Of a DNA stretch of 14,286 nt, positions 1-6,341 are shown in pieces (the first letter of the stretch is position 1; the number at the start of each line of letters is the position of its first letter). The notes under the pieces are model-generated. The model saw nothing but the letters and a program-made list of their open reading frames with translations, had not been told where the DNA came from and made no database searches. Source of the stretch: a bacterium (GTDB taxonomy: Bacteria > Bacillota > Clostridia > Oscillospirales > Oscillospiraceae); contig JAHYYS010000066.1 of NCBI GenBank assembly GCA_019424865.1, forward strand, positions 1 to 14,286, in the 5' to 3' direction. A program made the position numbers and the translations under genes.

Positions 1-402
1 GTCGGCCACCATAAAGGCGGAGTAGAAGCCCACGCCGAACTGGCCGATGACGTCAATCTTGTCCGCCGCCTTGTCATCCTCCGCCAGCCCGGCCTTGAAC
101 TGCCCCGAGCCGCTGCGGGCGATGGTGCCCAGGTTGGACTCCAGGTCCTCCCGGGACATGCCGATGCCGTTGTCGGACACGGTGAGGGTGCGCTTCTCCT
201 TGTCCGGGACGATGGTGATCTTCAGATCCTTGCGCTTGACATCCACGCTGTCATCGGTGAGGGACTTGTAGGCCAGCTTGTCCTCCGCGTCGCTGGCGTT
301 GGAGATGAGCTCCCGCAGGAAAATCTCCTTGTGGGTATAGATGGAGTTGACCATCAGGTCCAACAGCCGCTTGGATTCCGCCTTAAACTGTTTCTTTGCC
401 AT
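1..402 (-). CDS. htpG: Chaperone protein HtpG (Hsp90), N-terminal part, cut by window edge
   Basis: This encodes the N-terminal ATPase domain of the cytosolic Hsp90 chaperone, which remodels client proteins in an ATP cycle. Only the first 134 codons are present; the rest lies left of position 1. The GHKL-ATPase signatures are all visible: the N-terminal helix with E31, N35 and D39 (ELISNASDA), the DNGIGM box at residues 77-82, and the GQFGVGF lid/glycine segment at 120-126. The start is the ATG at 402, preceded by a good GGAGG site. The gene follows its own promoter and a CIRCE element, so HrcA heat-shock control is expected. The upstream lipoprotein gene on the same strand ends only about 34 bases before the promoter and I see no terminator between them, so some read-through is possible. 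Identification is very secure. Confidence 0.97.
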   Translation of the reverse strand, partial: MAKKQFKAESKRLLDLMVNSIYTHKEIFLRELISNASDAEDKLAYKSLTDDSVDVKRKDLKITIVPDKEKRTLTVSDNGIGMSREDLESNLGTIARSGSGQFKAGLAEDDKAADKIDVIGQFGVGFYSAFMVAD

Positions 403-454
403 GACTTCTGATTCCTCCGTGTATAGAAAATGTTTTTAAAAACAAAATGAAAAA

Positions 455-493
455 ATACTGTTAGCACTCTATTTCTTCGAGTGCTAACAGTAT
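455..493 (-). promoter_or_regulatory. CIRCE operator (HrcA binding site) of htpG
   Basis: The canonical CIRCE sequence TTAGCACTC-N9-GAGTGCTAA occupies 461-487. The symmetry extends beyond the consensus: arms 455-469 and 479-493 are perfect 15-base inverted repeats around a 9-base spacer. The outer end overlaps the -10 box at 492-497, so bound HrcA should block RNA polymerase. CIRCE is the known operator of the heat-shock repressor HrcA. hrcA itself is not in this window. Confidence 0.96.
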
Positions 494-520
494 GATAGCG
501 CAGACAGCGGCAAAATGCAA
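492..520 (-). promoter_or_regulatory. Sigma-A type promoter of htpG
   Basis: On the minus strand a -35 box TTGCAT (515-520) is followed after exactly 17 bases by a -10 box TATCAT (492-497). The transcription start would fall inside the CIRCE palindrome, the usual arrangement for HrcA-repressed genes. Confidence 0.85.
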
Positions 521-553
521 GGCTGTTCATAAAATTTTTACAGTTTTCCGCCC

Positions 554-1924
554 TCAGCCGCCCAGGCCGAAATAGGTGCGGAAGACGCAGCTCCCGTCCT
601 CCGGGCGGTAGTAGGAGGCGCAGCGGTTCTCGATGACCCCCACCAGCGGGCCGGCCATGTCGCACCAGCTGCCGGACGAGGCGGGCAGGACGGCGCTCTG
701 CTTCCCCTTCCAGTCATACAGCGTCCACTGGGTCCCGTCCAGGCTTTGAACCGCCAGCCAGGGGGACGCCGCCTCCCAGCTGCTCTGGAGCACTGCCAGG
801 GTGCCCTCCTGGGCGGGCAGGATGACGGTCCCGTCCAGGGCGGTGACGGCAAAGCGGCCGTCCGAGGTGCTGAAAATCACCCGGTCGGAGCCGGACACGT
901 AGGGGTGCTGGTCGTCGGGCAGCGGGGACGGGAAGCGGAATTTCTCCCCCTCATAGTTCAGGGTGACGGTCCCGTCCTGGGCGGCCTCGATGGACCAGCC
1001 CGTCCAGCTGCTGTACCGCAGATTCAGCTGGTCATACCACTCCTGGGCGGAGGTGACGGTGACCTCCCCCGTCAGCGGGTCCAGGAACCGGGCCTGATCC
1101 CAGCTGTCCCCGAAGCACCCCAGGAAAAACAGCCCGTCCGCCCACTGGGCCGTGGAGCTGGCGTCGCCGGTAAACCAGGGGAAGCTCTCCGGCTGGTCAA
1201 TGCCCAGCTCCGCCCAGCTCCAGTGGTTCACTGTCTCCCCGTTCTCGGGGGCGATAAGGTCCAGGCCGCCGGCGTTGCCCGCCAGCAGGTTATTGGGCCC
1301 GGCGGCACAGCCCCAGTACTGAAATCCGGTGCTCCAGCGCCCGTCCGCCGCGGCAATGGCCGTCAGCGTGCCGGATATGGGCTGGCCCTGGGCCTGGTCC
1401 CCCTTCTGCAGGATCAGGATAGGCAGGTAGGCGCTCTCTCCGGCCTGGGTGGTATAGGAGGCCCGGGAGATGGAGGAGCACACCGGGTCCAGCACGACCC
1501 GGCCGTCCAGCGTCATCAGGCCGTACAGATTGGAGGGATAGGCATCCGCGGGCTCCTCCTGGCCCGCCTCCCCCATCCAGGGGTAGGTCAGATAGCACAG
1601 CGCCCCGGCATAGGGGACCAGCGTGCCGTAGTCCTCCCGGGGCGTCAGCGTCTCCGCCGCCCCCTCGTACCAGCGGGAGCCCACGGCGGGAAGAGGCTGC
1701 GCCTCTTCCTCCTCCAGCACGGACCAGTCCGCCTGGACGTGAAACTGCGGCGTCTGCGGGGCGGAGGCGTCCCCGCTCCCGTCCGGGCTGCCGGAGGAAG
1801 ACACACCGCCGGAGGAGGATAGGCTGCCGGAGCCGGAGCTGCCGCTGGAGGAGGCCGGTCCGGCGCAGCCTGTCAGCAGGGCGGCCATCAGGGCCAGAGC
1901 AAGCAGGCGTCCTGACATCACCAT
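554..1924 (-). CDS. Putative lipoprotein with WG-repeat-like segment, unknown function
   Basis: I do not recognise a named family over the full length. The protein (about 456 residues) begins with a type II signal peptide: a hydrophobic stretch ending in the lipobox LLTGC with Cys at about residue 20. A low-complexity Ser/Gly linker of about 35 residues follows, so the mature protein should be tethered to the outer face of the membrane. The segment YGLMTLDGRVVLDPV (about 133-147) looks like a WG (KWG) repeat unit, and further Trp/Gly/Asp-rich strand-like segments suggest a beta-propeller-like fold; this is inference. The ATG at 1924 shares one base with the stop codon of the PstS-like gene (TGATG) and is preceded by AGGAGG. 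The GTG at 1927 and the ATG at 1918 are alternative starts. Tight coupling suggests joint function with the binding protein. Confidence 0.85.
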   Translation of the reverse strand: MVMSGRLLALALMAALLTGCAGPASSSGSSGSGSLSSSGGVSSSGSPDGSGDASAPQTPQFHVQADWSVLEEEEAQPLPAVGSRWYEGAAETLTPREDYGTLVPYAGALCYLTYPWMGEAGQEEPADAYPSNLYGLMTLDGRVVLDPVCSSISRASYTTQAGESAYLPILILQKGDQAQGQPISGTLTAIAAADGRWSTGFQYWGCAAGPNNLLAGNAGGLDLIAPENGETVNHWSWAELGIDQPESFPWFTGDASSTAQWADGLFFLGCFGDSWDQARFLDPLTGEVTVTSAQEWYDQLNLRYSSWTGWSIEAAQDGTVTLNYEGEKFRFPSPLPDDQHPYVSGSDRVIFSTSDGRFAVTALDGTVILPAQEGTLAVLQSSWEAASPWLAVQSLDGTQWTLYDWKGKQSAVLPASSGSWCDMAGPLVGVIENRCASYYRPEDGSCVFRTYFGLGG

Positions 1925-2895
1925 CACCCCTCCTGTTCTGCGGCGGGGACATACCCCTCCATCCGGGCCAGCTTCTGCCCGTCGGGGCCCAGCAGCCAGT
2001 CATAGAGGATGCGGGCGGGGCTGTCCGCGGCGGCGTCCTTTGCGATGGCCACATAATAGGGGTTGAGGAAGGGGTACTCCCCGGACTGGATGGTCTGGTC
2101 GCTGGGGGCCACTTCGTCCACAGCCAGCACCTTCAGCCCCTGGGCCATCTCCATGTCGCTGGCGTAATAATACACGGTGTATCCAATGGCGGCGGGGGAG
2201 TTGTCATACTCCCGCACCGCCTCCAGCAGGCCGGACATGGAGTCGGGCACCCAGGCCTCCGGGGCCTGCATCATCTCCTGCCCGTCCATCACCAGCCGCT
2301 CCATCAGCGTCTGGCTGCCCGCCTCGGCGTTGCGCTGGAAGGGGATGATGTCCAGGTCCTCGCCCCCCACCTGGCTCCAGTTGGTAATCTCCCCGGTGTA
2401 GATTTTCCGGATCTGCTCCGTGGTCAGGCTGTCCACCGGGTTGTCCTGGTTGACCACAAAGACCAGGGCGTCCGTGGCGAAGGGGGTCAGAAGCCACTGG
2501 TCCCCCGCCTCCAGCTCGGCGCGCACCTCAGGGGTGGGCTCCGCCGCCAGAACCAGGTCGGCCTCCCCGGCCATCAGGTTGCGATAGGACTGGGTGGTGC
2601 GGGAAAACTGCACCAGGTCGGCCACGTCCTCCCGGCTCTCCCCCAGCAGAACGGCGCACAGGGCCTTGGCCAGGGGGACGGTGGAGGTGGAACCGTCCAG
2701 CCGGGGCAGATTGTCCCGGGTGAAGACAAAGGGCTGCTCCAGGCCGGTGGGAGTGGAGGAGACCGCCCCCTGGGCCGGATCGGATGTGCTCCCGCCGGGG
2801 GCGGAAGCGGCCGGATCCCCGGCGGCGCAGCCGGCGAGCAGAAGCAGTGCAAGGGTCAGCGGAACCATCCGCCGCAGCAGAGAAACAGGTTTCAT
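1924..2895 (-). CDS. PstS-like substrate-binding lipoprotein (phosphate-binding family)
   Basis: This is a 323-residue periplasmic-binding-protein-like lipoprotein. The signal peptide ends in the lipobox LLAGC (Cys23), followed by an Ala/Ser/Gly-rich linker to about residue 50. PstS-family landmarks follow in order: an LDGSTSTVPLAKAL anion-site segment at about 66-79, and the family hallmark around residues 142-178 (ALVFVVNQDNPV, then LTTEQIRKIYTGEITNW). After these come an R188...AGSQT segment in the position of the second phosphate loop, and AIGYTVYYY. Several clostridial adhesin-like or sensor-associated proteins share this fold, so phosphate itself is not proven as ligand. No pstC, pstA, pstB or phoU is near. 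The start at 2895 is chosen because AAGGAGG sits 5 bases upstream; the adjacent ATG at 2898 is too close to it. It forms a two-gene operon with the downstream lipoprotein. Confidence 0.9.
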   Translation of the reverse strand: MKPVSLLRRMVPLTLALLLLAGCAAGDPAASAPGGSTSDPAQGAVSSTPTGLEQPFVFTRDNLPRLDGSTSTVPLAKALCAVLLGESREDVADLVQFSRTTQSYRNLMAGEADLVLAAEPTPEVRAELEAGDQWLLTPFATDALVFVVNQDNPVDSLTTEQIRKIYTGEITNWSQVGGEDLDIIPFQRNAEAGSQTLMERLVMDGQEMMQAPEAWVPDSMSGLLEAVREYDNSPAAIGYTVYYYASDMEMAQGLKVLAVDEVAPSDQTIQSGEYPFLNPYYVAIAKDAAADSPARILYDWLLGPDGQKLARMEGYVPAAEQEG

Positions 2896-2995
2896 CATAT
2901 CCTCCTTTTCTGAAAGGGGCGAAACGGACGCCGGGCAGCGTTTCCGGCCGGCACCAGGCGGGCCGGTTCCCGGGCGCCTTCGCCCTGTCAAGCTT

Positions 2996-3024
2996 ATCAT
3001 AGCGCGCCCGGCACGTCCAGTCCA
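2996..3024 (-). promoter_or_regulatory. Possible promoter of the PstS-like/lipoprotein operon
   Basis: A good -10 box TATGAT (2996-3001 on the minus strand) lies 17 bases from a weaker -35 box TGGACT (3019-3024, 4 of 6 matches). It leaves a leader of about 95 bases before the start codon. The intergenic region to the divergent GntR gene carries this promoter and, further right, the gntR promoter and operator. No pho-box-like direct repeats were recognised. Confidence 0.45.
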
Positions 3025-3093
3025 CAACAATTTTCCTACAATCCGGGAACAATCCCTGTCACCAAAACAAAATAAATTTTTAAGAAAAGGGGG

Positions 3094-3122
3094 TTGACAA
3101 AGGGAGGTGCATGTATTATTGT
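3094..3122 (+). promoter_or_regulatory. Promoter of the GntR/ABC operon
   Basis: A perfect -35 box TTGACA (3094-3099) is followed after 17 bases by TATTGT (3117-3122), a four-of-six -10 box embedded in the left arm of a long palindrome. TATTAT at 3114-3119 is an alternative but would need a 14-base spacer. Transcription would start inside the palindrome, some 30 bases upstream of the gene. Confidence 0.7.
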
Positions 3123-3146
3123 ATTAAGCACATAATACAATAATAC
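3113..3146. promoter_or_regulatory. Perfect 34-base palindromic operator, probably for the adjacent GntR repressor
   Basis: GTATTATTGTATTA (3113-3126) and its exact reverse complement TAATACAATAATAC (3133-3146) flank the 6-base centre AGCACA. It overlaps the -10 box and the presumed transcription start, just ahead of the ribosome site. GntR-family dimers bind such inverted repeats and YtrA-type repressors usually control their own operon, so autorepression is the likely role. The AT-rich arms make an RNA terminator unlikely. Confidence 0.8.
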
Positions 3147-3161
3147 AAAGGAGGGAACGCC

Positions 3162-3536
3162 ATGGAATGGAAGCTCAGCGATGATCGGCCCATCTGGCTG
3201 CAGCTGAGCCAGCAGATGGCCCGGCGGATTGTCACCGGCGTCTATCCCCCGGGCAGCCGGCTCCCGTCGGTGCGGGAACTGGCCGCGGAGGCCGGGGTCA
3301 ACCCCAACACCATGCAGCGGGCCATGGCCCAGCTGGACCAGGACGGCCTGACCCGGGCCGACCGCACCGCCGGCCGGCTGGTGACCCAGGACACCGGGAT
3401 TCTGGACGCCGTGCGCCGGGCGGAGGCCCAGGTGGCGGTGCAGCAATTTTTTGACGCGATGGCGGAGCTGGGGTATTCCCGGCAGGAGGCCGCCGAATTG
3501 ATAGGGGAGGAGAACCATGAACGAACTGCTGATTGA
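3162..3536 (+). CDS. GntR family transcriptional regulator, YtrA subfamily
   Basis: This is a short 124-residue regulator with an N-terminal winged helix-turn-helix of the GntR type (about residues 8-72): IWLQLSQQMARRI, then LPSVRELAAEAGVNPNT, the recognition-helix region, and the wing around GLTRADRTAGRLV. The C-terminal part (about 75-115) is a short helical dimerisation tail with no ligand-binding FadR/UTRA domain, which is typical of the YtrA subfamily. AAGGAGG precedes the ATG by 7 bases. It overlaps the ATPase gene by 20 bases, so the two are translationally coupled. In Bacillus, YtrA represses an ABC transporter operon induced by cell-wall-active antibiotics. By analogy this protein likely represses its own operon through the palindrome at 3113-3146; the inducer here is unknown. 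Confidence 0.93.
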   Translation: MEWKLSDDRPIWLQLSQQMARRIVTGVYPPGSRLPSVRELAAEAGVNPNTMQRAMAQLDQDGLTRADRTAGRLVTQDTGILDAVRRAEAQVAVQQFFDAMAELGYSRQEAAELIGEENHERTAD

Positions 3537-4242
3537 GTGCCGCGGCCTTTCCAAGGCCTACGGCCGGAAAATTGCCCTGGACGGGGTGAACCTGGAGGTA
3601 GGGCGGGGCCGCATCGTGGGCCTGCTGGGCCCAAACGGCAGCGGAAAGACCACGCTGATCAAGCTGCTGTGCGGCTTGCTCCAGCCCACCGCAGGCGGGC
3701 TGGAGATCAACGGTCAGAAAATCGGGCCGGAGACCAAGGCCCAGGTCAGCTATCTGCCCGACCGGATGTATTTTGCCAGCTGGATGCGGGCGGTGGACCT
3801 GTTTGACCTGTTCCGGGACTTTTACAAGGATTTCGACTATGCAAAGGCCACGGCCATGTGCCGCAGCCTGGGGGTGGAGCCCCGGGACCGGATCAAATCC
3901 ATGTCCAAGGGCACCAAGGAAAAGGTGCAGCTGGTGCTGGTCATGGCCCGTCAGGCCCAGCTCTATCTGCTGGATGAGCCCATCGCCGGGGTGGACCCGG
4001 CGGCCCGGGACTTTATCCTGCGCACCATTTTGACCAACTACAACGAAAACGGCACCGTCCTGATCTCCACCCACCTGATTGCCGACATCGAGAAGGTGCT
4101 GGACGAGGTCATCTTCCTCAAGCAGGGCAGGATGATGCTCCACGAGACGGTGGACAACATCCGGGAAAAGGAGGGCAAGAGCGTGGACACCCTGTTCCGG
4201 GAAGTGTTCCGCGCCCAGCCCCTGGAAGGAGGCGAGTTCTGA
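3517..4242 (+). CDS. ABC transporter ATP-binding protein (YtrB-like)
   Basis: A 241-residue nucleotide-binding subunit that would power an exporter together with the next gene. Visible motifs are Walker A GPNGSGKT (38-45), an atypical signature MSKGTKEKV (129-137) in place of LSGGQ, Walker B LYLLDEP with the catalytic Glu (149-155), the D-loop GVDPAA, and the H-loop His186. The Q-loop position reads YLPDR, with Asp in place of the usual Gln; acidic substitutions here occur in other ABC-2-type exporters. The start ATG lies inside the end of the GntR gene and has its own GGGGAGGAG site. The stop codon overlaps the next start (TGATG). The substrate cannot be read from the sequence; a role in envelope stress or peptide antibiotic response is inferred from the YtrA-type operon. 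Confidence 0.95.
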   Translation: MNELLIECRGLSKAYGRKIALDGVNLEVGRGRIVGLLGPNGSGKTTLIKLLCGLLQPTAGGLEINGQKIGPETKAQVSYLPDRMYFASWMRAVDLFDLFRDFYKDFDYAKATAMCRSLGVEPRDRIKSMSKGTKEKVQLVLVMARQAQLYLLDEPIAGVDPAARDFILRTILTNYNENGTVLISTHLIADIEKVLDEVIFLKQGRMMLHETVDNIREKEGKSVDTLFREVFRAQPLEGGEF

Positions 4243-5018
4243 TGCTGTGGAAGCTGCTGAAATATGATTTCCGCTCCATGTGGAAGACCTTTTCCCTGGT
4301 ATGGGCGGCGTCCCTGGTGATTGCCCTGATCAACCGCTTTACGCTGCCCTTTAACGAGCAGGCCGACGCATTAATCGGGGACGGAGACGGTATTTTGTCC
4401 ATTGTGACCGCTCTGGCCTTTTTCGGGGTGCTGTTCGCCATGTTTGTGGCCGTGATGATCTTTATTATCCAGCGGTTCTACCGCGGCCTGCTGGGGGACG
4501 AGGGCTATCTGATGCACACCCTGCCCGTGCGGAGCTGGCAGCTGGTGCTCTCCAAGCTCATCTGCGCCGTATTTGTCTCCATTGCCAGCATGGTGATTGT
4601 CTTTCTGGCCTGCCTGCTCCTCTTCCCCATCAACTGGGGCGAGGTATTCCGCGATGACTTTTTCCGGGCCCTGTGGAAAGTCATTACAGAAGAGCCCGAC
4701 GCCCTGCTCTACCTCTTTGAGATGTGCGTCATGGTGGCCCTGGGGCTGGCCCTGTGCATTGCCATCGCGTATCTGGCCATGGCGGTGGGCCATCTGTTCC
4801 GCCGCCGGATCATCATGAGCGTGGTGGCCTTCATCGGCCTGGACATTCTGGGCTCGCTGTATATCGACTTTGTGGATGAGCTGGGCATTATAGACCTGAT
4901 CGCCCAGGCCGGCAGCCACATGGAGCTCTGGGCGGCCAACCTGATGATTGCCCTGCCCGCCGCGGTCATGTTCCTGGCCGTCAGCTATATTCTGAAAAAC
5001 CGTCTGAACCTGGAGTAA
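4242..5018 (+). CDS. ABC transporter permease (ABC-2-like membrane subunit)
   Basis: A 258-residue polytopic membrane protein. Hydrophobic segments are seen at about residues 15-33, 48-74, 104-126, 155-180, 186-207 and 230-250, giving six predicted membrane spans. The N-terminus MLWKLLKYDFRS and the cytoplasmic stretch around YRGLLGDEGYLMHTLPVRSWQLVLSK (an EGYL..TLP motif between spans 2 and 3) are typical of permeases paired with YtrB-like ATPases in Clostridia. Start and upstream stop share a base, so it is co-translated with the ATPase. It presumably forms a homodimer with two ATPase subunits. Substrate unknown. Confidence 0.92.
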   Translation: MLWKLLKYDFRSMWKTFSLVWAASLVIALINRFTLPFNEQADALIGDGDGILSIVTALAFFGVLFAMFVAVMIFIIQRFYRGLLGDEGYLMHTLPVRSWQLVLSKLICAVFVSIASMVIVFLACLLLFPINWGEVFRDDFFRALWKVITEEPDALLYLFEMCVMVALGLALCIAIAYLAMAVGHLFRRRIIMSVVAFIGLDILGSLYIDFVDELGIIDLIAQAGSHMELWAANLMIALPAAVMFLAVSYILKNRLNLE

Positions 5019-5029
5019 AGGAGCGCGCT

Positions 5030-5341
5030 ATGGATCCCTGGACCATCTTTTCCCTGGCCTTTGCCGCCGTCATTTTGTACACCTGGGGCAGCAAAAAAAG
5101 CTCGCCCAACTGGTATCTGGGGTGCGCCGTCCCCCTGCTGTACGGCGGGGCGGTGGCATGGATGTTCCTGGAGCAGGAGCCCTTTCTGGCTTTGAAGGTT
5201 CTGATTTTCGGCACGGCCCTGCCGGTCGTGCTGCTGGTCCTGGCCTGGGCGGGGGCGCGGGAGAGCCCCGCCTCCCGGCGGGACGACGGGGGCAGCCCGG
5301 AGCAGGAGCACCAGAACGGGGAGCCCGCCAGGCACCAGTAA
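5030..5341 (+). CDS. Small membrane protein at the end of the GntR/ABC operon, unknown function
   Basis: A 103-residue protein I cannot assign to a named family. It has three hydrophobic stretches (about residues 4-18, 28-46 and 53-73) followed by a charged, probably cytoplasmic tail rich in Arg, Glu, Gln and Pro. It begins 11 bases after the permease stop with an AAGGAG site and precedes the operon terminator, so it is very likely co-transcribed. Small membrane proteins accompany many exporter operons as accessory or stabilising subunits; that role here is inference. Confidence 0.8.
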   Translation: MDPWTIFSLAFAAVILYTWGSKKSSPNWYLGCAVPLLYGGAVAWMFLEQEPFLALKVLIFGTALPVVLLVLAWAGARESPASRRDDGGSPEQEHQNGEPARHQ

Positions 5342-5356
5342 AGTAAAGGAACCTGA

Positions 5357-5397
5357 CCGCGCCCGAAGGCCGCGCCGCAGCCTTCGGGCGCGGTTTT
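5357..5397 (+). terminator. Rho-independent terminator of the GntR/ABC operon
   Basis: A perfect 14-bp GC-rich stem (5357-5370 with 5380-5393) closes a 9-base loop and is followed by TTTT, with a second T-run (TTTTT) a few bases further on. It sits 15 bases after the last gene of the operon. Confidence 0.9.
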
Positions 5398-5453
5398 CTG
5401 CGCTTTTTGGCGGGTGCAACCAGCAGTTGCGCCCCATTCCAAGGGAAGTTGAT

Positions 5454-5481
5454 TGCGTTTTCGGCCCGTTTCCGCTATGAT
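5454..5481 (+). promoter_or_regulatory. Promoter of the XRE regulator gene
   Basis: TTGCGT (5454-5459) and TATGAT (5476-5481) are separated by 16 bases, about 35 bases before the start codon. Upstream, GGGTGCAAC (5412-5420) and GTTGCGCCC (5426-5434) form a near-perfect inverted repeat with a 5-base centre that could be an upstream operator; this is unproven. Confidence 0.6.
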
Positions 5482-5515
5482 GGGACTGAAAAACCTGTGA
5501 AAAGGAGGGGGCGTC

Positions 5516-6193
5516 ATGACGCTGTCTGGAAAAATATATCTCCTGCGCACCCGGCGGGAGCTGTCCCAGGAGGATCTGGCCGCCGCGCTGGGCGTGTCCC
5601 GGCAGAGCGTGAGCAAATGGGAGACCGGCCAGTCTGTGCCCGACCTGGACAAGATTATCCGAATGGCCGACCTGTTTGGGGTCAGCGTGGACGAATTGGT
5701 GCGGGAGGGGGAGCCGCCGGCGCCGCCCCAGGCCGAGCCCCGGGTGGTCTGTCTCATGCAGGAGAAAAAGGGCTTTACCGGGACGCAAAAGGCGGGGATC
5801 TGCATGGAGGTCCTGGGAGTCGTCCTGTTCCTGCTGGGTGTGATGAGGCAGGAGTCCGTTGCGGCAGTGATCGGCGAGGCCCTGCTGCTCCTGGGCCTGC
5901 CCCTGCTGCTGGCCAAAAAGCACCCCTGGCTCATTCTGGGGTGGCTGGCGGTGGGGCTGAGCCTGCTGGTGTTCAACCCCTATACCTCCGTGAGCCCCTG
6001 GGGCCTGATGGGCGGGCTGCGGTATCTGTACGAATTCATCTACGAGTACCACTCCTTCACCATACTGATGTTTGCCGGGATCGGCATTGTCCGGAGTCTG
6101 CTGGCCCTGGCCCTGCTTCTGAGCACGCTGCGGGCCGTTCTGCGCCGCCTGCGGGGCGCCCCGCCTGCGCCGGGGGAGAAATCCCGGGACTAA
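5516..6193 (+). CDS. XRE-family HTH regulator with C-terminal membrane domain
   Basis: A 225-residue protein with a Cro/CI-type helix-turn-helix at about residues 7-60 (LSQEDLAAALGVSRQSVSKWE, then PDLDKIIRMADLFGVSVDELV). A Pro-rich linker follows, and then a membrane part with about four hydrophobic spans (about 92-110, 113-128, 131-150 and 180-205). This architecture is common in Clostridia as a membrane-bound one-component regulator, but its signals and targets are mostly unknown. AAGGAGG lies upstream of the ATG, and the gene has its own promoter after the preceding terminator. It is apparently monocistronic. It probably regulates itself or a neighbour. Confidence 0.9.
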   Translation: MTLSGKIYLLRTRRELSQEDLAAALGVSRQSVSKWETGQSVPDLDKIIRMADLFGVSVDELVREGEPPAPPQAEPRVVCLMQEKKGFTGTQKAGICMEVLGVVLFLLGVMRQESVAAVIGEALLLLGLPLLLAKKHPWLILGWLAVGLSLLVFNPYTSVSPWGLMGGLRYLYEFIYEYHSFTILMFAGIGIVRSLLALALLLSTLRAVLRRLRGAPPAPGEKSRD

Positions 6194-6256
6194 AAGGGCC
6201 CTTTTGGTAAAAAACGCCCAGTCTTACACGTTTTCACCATGAACTGGCATTTTGGC

Positions 6257-6285
6257 TTGATTTACAGCTCCCAGTCCAGTATAAT
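6257..6285 (+). promoter_or_regulatory. Promoter of putP
   Basis: TTGATT (6257-6262), a 17-base spacer and a perfect TATAAT (6280-6285) form a strong housekeeping promoter. The leader before the ATG at 6342 is about 50 bases. Confidence 0.88.
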
Positions 6286-6341
6286 GGAAAAGATTCTGGA
6301 GCCCCCAGATAGTTTTGAGAAGAGAGAGGACTGGAGCTTAT

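Noticed and set aside
746..1822. Plus-strand open frame of 358 codons opposite the lipoprotein gene
   Set aside because: The minus-strand frame has a signal peptide, lipobox, ribosome site and operon overlap; the plus-strand frame has none of these and is rich in Gly/Arg/Pro/Gln.
6192..6205. Palindrome AAAAGGGCCCTTTT after the XRE gene as a terminator
   Set aside because: It has no loop, so at most a few pairs would remain in RNA, and no T-run follows beyond the arm.
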